A stretch of 64,000 nucleotides of DNA from Dioscorea cayenensis subsp. rotundata (Eukaryota > Streptophyta > Magnoliopsida > Dioscoreales > Dioscoreaceae), in NCBI RefSeq assembly GCF_009730915.1, contig NC_052475.1:27837016-27901015 (forward strand), written 5' to 3'. Below the pieces are notes generated by a model, which had not been told where the DNA came from, did not search any database, and saw only the letters and a program-made list of their open reading frames with translations. Shown here one piece after another: positions 31,465 to 43,240 of the stretch (the first letter of the stretch is position 1; the number at the start of each line of letters is the position of its first letter). The translations under genes were made by a program, and so were the position numbers.

Positions 31465-34371
31465 TCACTGAGTTTTTCTTTGTGTTATGTAGTACACACG
31501 AGATCCCAGATGTACAACTTCCAACCCCGCATCGTGGCATCCGTCGAAGAAGTATTGCTCGTCCTTTCCAAGCCTCCGCTTCCAACTCATCAAAAATGCC
31601 GGTTGCTGAAGTTGTATGACCTTCCCTGCAGAACCTATGGGCTTAGACACAATGGACTTGGATCATGCACACTTAGGATGATCAGATTACCTGATGCATC
31701 TGCTAATTCTGAGGCAAAGGGGCTCCCAAGGAGTGCTTTTCCATCTTGTTGCTTGTAGCATTTAAGAAGGAAGATCAGCGTATTAATCAAATTTGGGTAC
31801 TGCTTCACATCTACCGGCAACAAGAAAAATTCATGAGGTCAAGGCTCATGGGGACAAAGGGTATAACACGTGTGCAAGGGCAATGAACAAAAGAAACAGT
31901 CTCACATAATAAGATATCACTAGCAATGACTAAGTCCCAATCTACTTCATCACTTGGGAAAACATCACCCCACGAATCTGCAAAACAATTGAATCATGTT
32001 AACATATAATCAAGGGTAAAGGCAACAGCAAACGGTTCTTTTACGAACACTTCCAAATACCAAATATAACCATAACAATAAAAGTAATATCTCTCTTTCT
32101 ACTTGTGATCTTTGAAGAAATTCTTACTTCATAACACCCTATTCCAAGGTGACAAACTCAAGGCACTTCTTTAGTAGAAAATACTGGCCCAGGAGATGAC
32201 CTGATATCTTAACTCATTTATTTTCCTTCTTGGGTATGAATTAGGTAAGGAAGAAGTAATTTCTTATAAGATACCATGTTTAGCACTACTATGTGGGTCT
32301 AAAACTCTCAAGCATGCTAATCTTAAGAACACTACTTGACATGATCAAATTTTATAAACTCTTAGTATAAAATTCACCATTTACCTGCTTCAGTCCAGTT
32401 GCCAAAGCTGAAATGATTAAGAATAATTGCACAGAGAAATGTCTTTTTCTAAATTCTAACAACTTCATCTGTAATGCGAAAGTGCCTAATCATGAAGACA
32501 GCTTCTATTTATTTATCAAAGTGCAGATCTGAGGTAGAGCTAGACTTTTTTTGGGAATATAAACACTATTTTGAGCTGTTGAAACGGATAAGAATAATTG
32601 CACAAGGATATGTCTCATTCTAAATTTCCAACAACTCCAACCATTAGGGGAAAGTGTAAAGCGCTGATTTGAGGTCTAGATTTTTTTTTTTGGTTGGCAA
32701 TATGAAGGGAAAATAAAAACTGTTTTGAGCTGCTTAAATAGATAAGAATAATTGCTAAGAGAAATGTCTTATTCTAAATTTCTAACTTCTTCATCAGTTC
32801 GGTGAAAGTGCCTAATCATGGAGACAACTTCTATTTATTTATTGAAGTGCTGATTTGAGGTAGCGCTAGATTTTTTTTTTTAACAATATAAAGGGAAAAC
32901 AAACACTGTTTTGAACCAAATTATGATGTAGAAATTAAAAATATGAATCAATGACCTAAAATAATATGGGCAATGGAACATTAACAGATTATGAAAGGAT
33001 ATCATACGTCCAATGTGGGGAAGCACCTCTAGCTCATTGGCCCTGCAGTTATACGCTATATTTTCTTCTACTTCCTTGTCATCAAAATCAGAGGTAGTGA
33101 TGTCAACTCCAAATGATTTCCTCAAGAAAATGGCCAAAGCTCCGGTTCCACTTTAGAGGAAAGTGTATCAATAACATTAAATTGCAAGCCAAATTAATTT
33201 ATAGAAGATATGAATAACCACATGCAAAAACAATGCTAAAAGTATGACTAATTACTACAGCAGATATCATAAAATACATAGTATACAATATAACAAATCA
33301 CTCTCATATAAGTATGTATATACATAAACCTCTCACAATTGCATGAAAAGGAATTCCCGCAAGGTGGCAATTTGCTTACATCCCATGGATGAGAAGTTAT
33401 GGAATCGTTTTGCATCATAAGTTGCCACAAATCACAGATTAATGGATACGAAGACCAACTTTTATGGCTTGAAGTAGAATATGGTCTTCTCTCCAGAATT
33501 GATTTTTCCAGTTTCATACAAAATGAGCCCTAGTTAACTACTGCAAGCAACCTCTGTAAATTGCAGCAATGGATGCAGAGCATGCCACTATGCCAGAGAT
33601 GGCTTCCACCCGAATGAGGGCTAATTATCACACAGGATACACAAACTCATGGCCCCCTATCTTGATTCTATAAATACTACTCCTGTATAGTCTACCGTCT
33701 ATACTAGGATCACACTGAGAAGACATTACACATTAAATACTACAAATCAAAGACACCCGAGCATACATAAGAACATCCGTGGATAGGTGACTTACAAAAA
33801 ATAGATTTATTTACCAATATAAATTCAGATGAAGCTTGAAAATAAACTCATGTTATCTGTAATAATTTGAAGTAACCCTAAAGCTCGAATTTTTATAAGC
33901 ACCTACCTTCCCAATTCCAAAATTCTTCGCCCTATTAAAAGAGATTTATGTTGAACCAACCAGTCACAAAATGCAAATGTTCCAGGCCAAAGTAGATTAG
34001 CATTTAGATGATGAAACGAGAATTCACGAATCTTCAAATCCTGCACCATAAGAAAACACAATCCATGACTGCCTTTTTTTGGGAAAGGAATCCAAGCACC
34101 TCCATGAATAAGCATGAAAAAGAAACAGAAGCAAAAGGAGGAATAGTTCGTTACCATTCCAGGGAAAGTATGGATTCTCTCAACAAAGGTCTGCTCAGAA
34201 GGGGATTGGCAGCCGTCAGCTTCATCGGCGACCGCGAACTCACACTTAGCAACCCATGAACAAGGAAGAGAAAAGGGGAAATGCGAAAATGATAATGGAA
34301 ACAGTACCTTGTTCGTCGTGGTCTTCTGCTTCTTGGAAGAGTGAAGAGGGCGAGAAGAGCGCAGCCTCCAT
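31465..34371 (-). CDS. Methyltransferase-like protein (class I, METTL21/23-type)
   Basis: Small SAM-dependent class I methyltransferase, probably acting on protein lysines as in the METTL21-type (PF10294) group. Seven exons: 34371-34308, 34219-34155, 34040-33907, 33150-33008, 31977-31906, 31810-31691, 31625-31465, total 252 residues. Motif I reads RRILELGSGTGALAIFL (about 81-97). An acidic residue pair at TSDFDDKEVEEN fits motif II. DWDLVIASDILLYVKQYPNL fits post-motif I with the catalytic-loop region. The N-terminal block FSFHHLNANLLWPGTFAF is characteristic of the plant group; Arabidopsis At1g63855 is the remembered relative. The substrate is unknown. Intron 4 contains a threefold tandem repeat, and hAT-like elements flank the gene on both sides. 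Exon 2 must start at 34219, because the nearer AG breaks the frame. Confidence 0.88.
32419..32916. repeat. Threefold tandem repeat of about 155-175 bp in the methyltransferase intron
   Basis: Copies begin at 32419, 32590 and 32744, each with AAGAATAATTGC. Each continues with ATGTCT-ATTCTAAATT, then (copies 1 and 3) GAAAGTGCCTAATCATG and CTTCTATTTATTTAT, then GATTTGAGGT-G-GCTAGA, a T run, and ACTGTTTTGA. Copy 2 lacks the central block. Between exons 4 and 5 of the methyltransferase gene. Confidence 0.88.
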
Positions 34372-34594
34372 TACCAATCGTGGTCGCCTCCTATCCTAAG
34401 AAAGGTTGCTTCAAGAAAATCGCTTTTGGAAACAGTAGTGTAATTTATAATGTGAAGTTTTTCTTATTTATAAATAGCGAACAAGTACTAAAAAAAAAAA
34501 AAATTGTTAAAAAAAACAATAAATATAATAGTGCACCAGTTATGACTTAACAAGCCCTAGGGATTTGTTATGGAAGACAGGCTACACATAAGAC
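34372..34594. promoter_or_regulatory. Upstream region of the methyltransferase gene
   Basis: Only 223 bp separate the start codon from the left end of hAT-like element 2, including its target-site duplication. The region is AT-rich with A runs near 34490-34515. No TATA box was assigned. Confidence 0.4.
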
Positions 34595-35539
34595 CAAGGT
34601 TGTCAGACCCGGTCCAGATATTGACCCGGTTAAGGCCAGGGGTCAGGGGTCAATGGGTTCGACCGGATCGAACCGGGGTCAATAATAAAATATAAAAAAA
34701 TATTATAATAATTAATAATGAACAAATATAATATTAAAACTATAATTATAATATAAAAAATTACTCAAATTTGATATTTAAATTGATAAATGACCTTATA
34801 TGCACTGTTGTTTTCTAATTATGTCATTTATTTTTAAATTTTTTTAAACATTTACAAATTTAATATATTAATATATAATTATTGAACTTCTCTCGGTGTT
34901 TTTTATTTATTTGTTTGTTTATTGGTTGATTTTGTCAGAATAGATTAGAAATTTAATTTACTAATTCTTATCTTTTATATGGATAATGCATGTTATTAAT
35001 AAATTATGTAATTTACCCAATTTCAATTGAGATTTTATTTTGTTATAAATTTTCTTATATTTTTATTTAGTTAGAATATTTTATTTTTATATTTTATAAT
35101 AAAATTACACTCATTTATTGTTTTATTTTTTTAATAAATTAAATTTTAGAAAGTATTTAGTATTTACATAACATATTAATAAATTTTATTTTTAAATGCT
35201 AATTTTTTTGTTGGTATATTTATGATATATATATATATATATTTTTGTAATTCCATTTATTGATTATAAATTAAAAAATAATATTAATAAATATCCATGA
35301 TTTTGTAGTTTCTAATGAGAAAATAATAATAAATTATTAAATATTGTAAAAAAAACTTTAATATTGTGACCCGATTGACCCGGCCGGGTCAACCGGTTCC
35401 TGGTTGAACCTCCTGGGTCACCGGGTTAACACCGGGTTTTTCATACCCGGTTCAATGGGGTATACCCGGGCTGGCCACATGGCCGGTTCCCGGGTTTTCC
35501 AGTTGAACCGGCCGGGCCGGTCCGGGTCTGACAACATTG
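34595..35539. mobile_element. Non-autonomous hAT-like element 2 (945 bp)
   Basis: Terminal inverted repeats are CAAGGTTGTCAGACCCGGTC on the left and CAATGTTGTCAGACCCGGAC on the right (reverse complement), 18 of 20 identical. A perfect 8-bp target-site duplication, CATAAGAC, flanks it at 34587-34594 and 35540-35547. Subterminal regions are full of short CCGG, GACCCGG and AACCGG words in both orientations; the core is AT-rich with no coding frame. The layout is the same as in element 1 but the ends differ, so it is a different family. Confidence 0.88.
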
Positions 35540-35547
35540 CATAAGAC

Positions 35548-36960
35548 AATTAGAACGTATGCCCAAAGGGCTAGAATGATATATCATGAATCATAACCTA
35601 ACAATAGTAAATTTTACCTATCTTGCTATCCTCGAGGGTGGAGAATATGAGCTTTACCACATAGAACTTAGTGAATAGTGATAAATAATATTATTATAGT
35701 ATTTCTATAGTATCAGCATAGTTTTACATAATAATACGGCACAAGAGATTTGATTTTGCACCACTCACTCACCATTCAATCTTATTTCCTCTTGATTTTC
35801 TAATTCTTTTTTTTTAAAAAAGGAAGAACTTTTCCTTTTAAAAAAAATTATAAATTTTTTTTTTAAATTTTTTATTTTTAAATAAAATTAAAAAAATTAA
35901 CCATTGAGCTAGCACTGTTAGGCACTTTCTATATTCATAAAAAAAGACGCTTATTGCTTATTATTCAAAAAAAAAAAACTTTTATAATTTATTACTATTT
36001 ATTAAACATATTTTTTTAAACTACATTTATTTTGGGAAAATATATTATTATCATTATTAATTTTAATAATAATAATAATAATAATATATTTTCAAAATAA
36101 ATTCCGTTAACATCTAGGTGTTGGCATAGATTTAATTTGACAAGGTATTTTTATGAATAAATTTATTTTGAAATCATTTGATAATTAAAAAAAAAATTAT
36201 ACCCAAAAGAACCTTTGCTTTGGTTTTTTTTAATGGATAAATTATGTTCAAACATTTCCTAATTCCTACTACAGTATAACAAAACCATAAATGAATTCGA
36301 TTTTTTTTTTTTTTAATAACTGATGTTATTTCAACTAGGAGTTAGAATATCATTTTCGCTATTTCATTTAATCGGTGTTTAAAAATGAAATTTATCTTTC
36401 TTTTATTATTGTACAGATTTGAACAAAGGAAGGTTCTCATGTAATGTTCTCCAATGTGAACAATTCCTGCTTTGAATCCAGCCCCAAGTCAACGATGTAT
36501 TATGTTCAGGTTATACACATAAACGACTCCCCCACAAAATCCCTTGATTTATAATGGTCAAACATATATACTTATTTTGTTCTACAATATATGCATAAAA
36601 TAAAAATTAATGATCAGAGTACCTGATATATTTTTTTCTGCGGATGAACAATTCTTCTAAAATTACCTACATGTGATGTGACAAGTATGAGGATTCAAAG
36701 TGATAATATATAATAATGAGTTGTTTCCGCAAGAGTGATTGTTAATCAGTAAATTCACTAATATTTATTTGTTGACAAGCACCCCTTGATTTGAATTTGA
36801 TGAAGATTTTGTAGACTGAATATTCAAACTAAATATGTTCCTGGTTCCCAAGTCAAATTGAACTCCATTTCGGTTCAAAGCTTTGCAAAATCAGCACCTG
36901 GACTTGTAAACCATATATTATTGGACATACATAAATATATAGGCAAATATTTTTTTGCAG
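35548..36960. other. AT-rich spacer upstream of the receptor kinase, no ectodomain seen
   Basis: Searched for S-domain, DUF26 or other extracellular exons on the plus strand; none could be read. It contains long T and A runs and a hairpin at 36026-36101. A stretch around 36860-36905 is open but has no family resemblance. Confidence 0.45.
36026..36101. repeat. Near-perfect hairpin with trinucleotide arms
   Basis: The left arm reads ATTTATTTTGGGAAAATATA then TTATTA repeats; the right arm reads TAATAA repeats then TATATTTTCAAAATAAAT. The two arms are complementary over about 35 bp with few mismatches and almost no loop. It could be a small MITE or a replication-generated palindrome. Confidence 0.75.
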
Positions 36961-36961
36961 A

Positions 36962-39595
36962 ATTAAACATCCTATCAAGTTTGGAATCATGTTCATCAGT
37001 GCATACATGCTGTGGAAATCAACTAAGAAACATAGAGGTAAATCTCGCAATTCTATTTCTTTTATCTGAACTGCAAATGAAATTACTCCTGTTGATCTCT
37101 TACCATTGGAATTTTTTATTTTAATTTTTTGCATTTATTTTAGAGGCAAGAAAGATGTTGAAAGAGGCAGTAATGTTAGGAAAGGCAAGCAATCCACATG
37201 CAATTTTGCTTGAAAATGATGTGACAGATGCAGAAGGCTTTGGATTGCCAAGTTTTAGTTTTGACATCATTGCTGCAGCAACAAACAACTTTCATGAAAA
37301 CAATAAGCTTGGAGAAGGAGGATATGGTCCAGTTTTTAAGGTAATTCTTCATTCATTAATTAGAAGATAATTGAAATTGGATAAGATGCAACAAGTTATT
37401 CATGTTTTTTATATGTTTTGGTTAATTTGATTTGTTTAGGGAAAGCTTTCAAATGGACAAGAAATAGCAGTGAAGAGATTGTCCAAACAATCTATGCAAG
37501 GATTAGATGAGTTTATGAATGAAGTTTTCATCATATCCAAAATCCAACACAGGAATTTGGTCAGGCTTCTTGGTTGCTGTATTGATGGGGAAGAGAAACT
37601 ATTGATTTATGAGTTCTTGACCAATAAGAGTCTTGATGCTTTTCTTTTTGGTAGGATTACATACATATCCATATAATAAATGTTCAAATATTTAGTATCT
37701 TGTGAGCAACTTCAAATTCAATTACCCTTTTGTTTTGGGGGGTTTATTTTGTTAGATTTTTTTTTAAATACAATAATTACATTAGTTTGAGTTTTACATG
37801 CACTGTATATTATTGATTGCAAAATTTAATTTAATTTTCTTTTTACTCTGATTATTTTGGCAGATTCAACAAAATGCGCTCAGCTTGACTGGAGAAAACG
37901 TTATAACATTATCATCGGTATTGCTCGAGGATTAGTATATCTCCATCGTGATTCAAGGTTGAAAATTATTCACCGAGATATGAAGGCAAGCAACATTCTA
38001 TTAGATGAGCAGTTCAATCCCAAAATCTCAGACTTTGGAATGGCACAAATTATTGGTGAAGATCAAAATTTAGAGAAAACAACCAGAGTTGTGGGAACAA
38101 TGTAAGTGAAATATATGATTTTTTATATAATTTTTTAACTATTTAATAAATAGGTTTAAGGTGAAAACCTTTTTTAGCATACAATATCTTTGTGTTTGTT
38201 TTGATTGAAAATTTATTTTGATGTTTTTTTAAATGACAATAAAATTTCTCATTTTTTAATAAAAATCTTTTTTTTTTAATTTTTGTTGTAAATTCAAATA
38301 CCAAATCACATGTTTTTTAAGGACTACATGCTATAGTAAATATAACATTTCATATATCAGTAGTTTTTCATACACAAAGATATTCACATCTCTTCCTGTA
38401 TTTATATTCTTCCTGGCATATGAAAGCATGGATATACATACAAATGTCATGTGCACTAATTTATCTACAAAACACCCCTGAAGTTATATTTTGTATGTAC
38501 TTCAAAAGGAAATAAGGATCAATATTTATTCATATAAATAAATAAATAAATAAATAAGGATCAATATCACCATTTAGTTATATAGTTTATCTAACAAGGA
38601 TAATAATAGCATTATTTAAAAATTTTTGGAGAACCTTGTGGCAAATATAATTTGAAAGCTTACATTTATAGAACAGATGATTGAATTTGTATATTCATAT
38701 TTATAGTTATTTAAATCATTTGATATGTGAGAATTATCTCTATTAGAATTTTTATTAGTATTGACCATGAAATCAAAATAAAGAATGAATTATAAAACTT
38801 TTTCTTTCTATTAGGTCAACAAATAAGAAAAATTGGAATAAGCTTTTCAAGATGAGAAATCAAAGGTTGATGAATATTGTTGACAAATAAAAAAATACTT
38901 TGTCCATTACTTGAAAACTTTTCTCTTTTAATCAACATAAAACTTTATAAATCATCATTGATACTTTACAACAATCTTTTTTCTTAAAAAAAGAAAAAAG
39001 AAAATAAAACTTATTCATTGTTTATGTGATACAGTGGTTACATGGCTCCCGAGTACATGGTAGAAGGCCAATATTCAGAAAAAACTGATGTTTTTAGTTT
39101 TGGAGTTTTGCTCTTAGAAATCATGAGCGGACAAAGAAATAAATTCAACAAAGATAGAGGCGACGATAAAAATCTTTTGGGAACGGTAATTATAATGACA
39201 TGTTTAGTCTTCTTACTTGTTTGATACATTTTAACAATTTTTTTTTTGCAATTAAATCTCATAATTATTAATGCAGATATATCATTAATTTTATGTTTTA
39301 GGTTTGGAGATTGTGGGTAGAAAATGAAGTATTAGAGGTAATCGATCCATCATTGGGTGAATCTTGGCCTCCTTCAGATGTGTTGAAATGTATTAAAGTG
39401 GGACTCTTATGTGTGCAAGAATTTCCAGAAGATAGGCCTACCATGGCTGCTGTGATTTCAATGTTGAGCACTAAAGATGATATTGACTTTCCCAGTCCCA
39501 AAAGATCTGCCCTTTTCAGGCATACTCAGTCTTCATTATACACTGAAGAAACAAGTATCAATGCTTTAACCTTGACGAAATTACAATGTAGATGA
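36962..39595 (+). pseudogene. S-domain-type receptor kinase fragment: membrane-proximal segment plus kinase, no ectodomain
   Basis: Six exons join in phase: 36962-37037, 37144-37340, 37440-37650, 37864-38101, 39035-39185, 39302-39595. The first encodes the end of a helix and a basic stop (GIMFISAYMLWKSTKKHRE). The kinase resembles S-domain (SD1/B120-type) receptors: FSFDIIAAATNNFHENNKLG, loop GEGGYGPVF, VAIK-type Lys in [82 protein letters not shown], and tail DFPSPKRSALF. All catalytic residues (Lys, HRD, DFG) are present. No signal peptide or ectodomain exons are visible upstream, and no start codon could be fixed. It may be a 5'-truncated copy, or the ectodomain lies across an unusually long intron I failed to read. 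It is called a pseudogene on that basis, with an active intracellular kinase not excluded. Confidence 0.72.
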
Positions 39596-40700
39596 TCTTC
39601 ATCTCATCATCTACTGCTACTTGTACATGTATAGTACTTGCGACCATGCATACACTAAAATGTGTTGTTTTTATCCTAACTGATTGGTCTAAATGGTAGA
39701 AGTTTGGATCAATGAGATGAACGGTTTTACATTTTATTTTATTTTTTTAAGTGAAAAATACTTGCCGTCAAATGTCTTATATCTTTATTAATAGAGCTTC
39801 CCGGCCCGTCAATAGATCTATATTGTACTTTTCTCTTTTTTTTTTGTTATGCTCATGTTTTTTTTAATACAATGCAGTTTATTCAATTTTTTTTTTAAAT
39901 ATTGTATTACAAAATTAGGATCAAAATTCAAATAATTAAAGTTTATGTACCATCAACCAATTAGTCAATTGGCACCAAAACTTGTTAAGAATAAATAGGG
40001 TTGGTGTACTAAATTATCACACAAGATCAATTCGGAGGTATGTTTCCACTGTCCTTAGAGAGATTTGCGTACTCTACCACAAAGATCTTATAAGAGGGTT
40101 TTATGCGGTTTCTCCTAGGATACAACCGAAGATAATGATTTAGGAAAAATGTGATTTTTTAAAACCTCACTACTATAGAAGGAAAAATTGGAAGACCAAG
40201 TTGTTTTAATGCAAATAACTTTTATATTATCAAATGACTTAAATTAACCAATATTATAACCTTTCCAAAAACTCTTTTGAAGAATTATAATTTTTTTCTT
40301 GATAAAATCATTAACCCTCAAATGATACATGTGAAATATCATATTTTTTAGGTCTACTAGTATCATTGAAAAGTCACAATACTATTTCAAACATATTAAT
40401 TAATTTAATCACTCAATAAATATTTTTGAAAAATTACATCTTTTGAACTATATTTATTTAATATTAACAATCTATATAACATTTCTCTTGTAAGTTATTT
40501 GCATCCTTACTAAGAAGAAAGATTCGAACTTCAGCTTACATATAATGAGAGTACAAGCATGCTAAAGTAGTAAAAAAAAATAAGTATAACTTCATGTCTA
40601 GCACACTCATGACATGACTTGTTTATATTTCATTAAAAAAAATATAATAATAATAATAACAATAATCTGGGAAAATAAAATTTGAGGTTTAATATATAGG
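39596..40700. other. AT-rich spacer
   Basis: 3' flank of the kinase fragment, then AT-rich sequence. A moderately complex block at about 40010-40150 may be an old repeat, but no family was recognised. Confidence 0.4.
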
Positions 40701-40938
40701 ATTACTAGACTCATCTGCTACTTAAGATCAATGAAGAAGTAAAAATATCAGAACGTACAACACTCATCATCAATTAATGTAATTCATGATGTGATATTTA
40801 GGCATGTTACAAGTGGATCACAGTACTATGAATTAAATATACACATCTATAATAATAAATTATACAGGTAGGACCTCAAGAAACCACTCAAGGAAGGAAG
40901 TACATGCACGTATCAACATCCAAACATCATCCAAAATG

Positions 40939-41187
40939 CTACGTGGCCATCTCATGGTCAACAACACCTAACATGACAACGAGGATAAGCCCTCTTCATC
41001 TCTTGTGATAAGCAAAGCTAAAAGCACAGGCTAACTTCATAACTTTCTAGAGTCTCTCAAGTAAACCAATGTTTGGGATTAAGTGCCCAAACAAGGGACA
41101 CGTCTTCATATCCACGAACAAAGGCCGGTGCCCAATCCTTTGACTTTCTACCCTACCCAAGGGCCACCTTCCCAAAGTCTTATATTT
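40939..41187 (+). promoter_or_regulatory. Upstream region of the MYB gene with ACGT-core elements
   Basis: CTACGTGGCC at 40939-40948 contains the ABRE core ACGTGGC. A second ACGT core lies in GACACGTCTT at 41097-41106. A TATATTTA sequence at 41180-41187 lies about 185 bp before the start codon and is a possible TATA box. MYB41/MYB102-type genes are known to respond to ABA and osmotic stress, so ABRE-like sites fit; function here is inferred. Confidence 0.5.
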
Positions 41188-41368
41188 AATCATCTTAAGT
41201 TACTATTAATTTGAAGGACATTGCAAAGGGTTTTTTTAACACACAAAGTTTTTTTTTTTGCTAGGTAGCTAGTTAGTAGGTTCCATATGGCCAAATATAT
41301 CTCATCAAAACATTGAAGACAAAAAAACATATAAACATAGTTTTAATAAGAAGTGTAGCTAGGGAAGG

Positions 41369-41785
41369 ATGGGAAGAACACCTTGTTGTGATAAGAATGG
41401 ACTAAAGAAGGGGCCATGGACTTCAGAAGAGGATCAGAAGCTTGTAGATTATATTCACAACAATGGTGAAGGGAGATGGAGAACACTCCCAAAGAATGCT
41501 GGTAAGCATGCATATATATATATAATATGGATTGAAGGTTGAATTAATTAAGGGTTGGTTGGTTTGTTTTGTTTAAAGGATTGTCAAGATGTGGGAAGAG
41601 TTGCCGGCTCCGGTGGACCAATTACTTGAGGCCTGATATCAAAAGAGGAAGGTTTTCCTTTCAAGAGGAAGAGGCAATCATACAACTGCACAGTGTTTTA
41701 GGGAACAAGTAAGACTGATCACTCTCACCCTCATCAAACATAATTAATTACATAAACAAGAGTTAAAAGTTTTCTTAGGGTTTAC

Positions 41786-41818
<33 letters not shown>

Positions 41819-43024
41819 CATCATGTTTGGTCAAATTTTTATTTTTTTATAGGATATTATTATTATTGATTATTAATACTAAAAGAGGTTGATGGGGAAA
41901 ACCCTGGGCATGAGAATGCTTAATTAATCAAAATAAAACTAGAGGTAGACAAATTGGCAAATATATATATAGATATATAATTATTTTTTTATTAGTATTA
42001 ACTAAATTAAAATTTGATTAATTCTATATAAAAATTAACCCATACTAAAAAGAGAAAATTAGAAAAAAAAAATGATAACAATATTATATTTTTTCCACTC
42101 TAAAAGTTATTTCCTTTACTTTACTCTTCAATAATGATATTAATACACACTAATTTTGTCTTTAAAAAAAAAAATTAGATTTTCAAGATCAGATTTGAAA
42201 GGTTATTAGATATATGATAACTCATTAGGATTAGGAAGTTCAAGATCATCAACAAATTATGTTTCAAAAGTGTCATCTAATTACTTTAATAATAACTGAA
42301 AAAATAAATTATGATTTATGAAGAACAAATTTTCAGATGGTCAGCAATAGCTGCTCAGTTGCCTGGAAGGACAGACAATGAGATCAAGAACTACTGGAAC
42401 ACACACATAAGAAAGAGACTTCTCCGGATGGGAATTGATCCAGTGACACACAGACCTCGCTTTGATCTTCTCAATCTCTCTTCACTGCTCAACCCTGCAG
42501 TTTATACCACTACAACCAGCCAATTCCAAGCTCCAAAACTACTCCAAAATCAAGCACTGTCTGACTCTGATCTATTCAAGCTCACCACTAACTATTTACT
42601 TTCATCATCTCACTGCCAAAACTCTGGACTTTCTGGCCAAGAAGAAATCCAACAACTTATTCAACCAAACTATATTCAGAATGCAGTGCAATTTGATCAG
42701 GATGATCAGTTTATGCAAATGAATAATGATAATTACTGCAACTTGTATCCAAACTCATCAGTGCAGTATGAGGAAGGAGTAGTGCAGTATGATCGCTTAC
42801 AACAGTATTACAATTATTTGAGTTCAAGTCTTTGTGGAGAAAACACCATTATAAACTTTGATGCAGCTTCTGAGTTTTCAGCAACAACATCAAGCTTGAC
42901 TAACTTGAACTCTTTAGCCACACAAAGTAATAGCAATACTGAAGATGAGAGGGATAGCCACTGTAGTGAGAGGTATAGGATGACAGGAAGTCATGAGGTG
43001 TTGGATGTTAGTGATTTCATGTGA
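41369..43024 (+). CDS. R2R3-MYB transcription factor, MYB41/MYB102-like
   Basis: DNA-binding regulator acting in the nucleus. Exons 41369-41501, 41579-41708 and 42337-43024 give 316 residues, with the standard two introns of R2R3-MYB genes at the usual phases. The N-terminus [18 protein letters not shown] starts R2, which has Trp residues in the PW, RWRTLP and [14 protein letters not shown] positions. R3 has Phe in place of the first Trp ([17 protein letters not shown]) and ends [16 protein letters not shown]. The following [19 protein letters not shown] is shared by subgroup 9-11 type MYBs (MYB41, MYB74, MYB102, MYB9/107), known for cuticle, suberin and drought responses. The C-terminal half is Asn/Gln/Ser-rich and lightly acidic, like an activation region. 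I cannot place it more precisely than this group. An ATT trinucleotide run lies in intron 2. Confidence 0.92.
41785..41820. repeat. (ATT)n microsatellite in MYB intron 2
   Basis: About eleven ATT/TTA units ending in CATCAT. It is a direct sequence observation and likely length-variable. Confidence 0.85.
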
Positions 43025-43234
43025 TGGAATAGTTCATGCAGAGGAAAAAATGTCAGGCATGGAGATAAGCAACGTTGAAAATTTGGGATAGTCTAGAACT
43101 TTTTGTTTATATATATATATTATAGTTATTTCATGTGATGACTGGATCATGCATGAGAAAAATATGTCAATCATGGATATGTAACGTTGAAAATTGGGGA
43201 TAGACCCTGAATTTTAAAAGTTCTTGTTTATATA
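43013..43234 (+). repeat. Tandem duplication spanning the MYB stop codon and 3' flank
   Basis: Copy 1 (about 43013-43112) and copy 2 (about 43128-43234) share ATTTCATGTGATG, then TCATGCA-GAG/AAAAAT, GTCA--CATGGA, GTAACGTTGAAAAT-GGGATAG, and TTGTTTATATA. The duplicated block begins in the last four codons of the MYB gene, so copy 2 carries a second copy of the stop-codon context. Divergence is moderate. Confidence 0.8.
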
Positions 43235-43240
43235 CATTAG

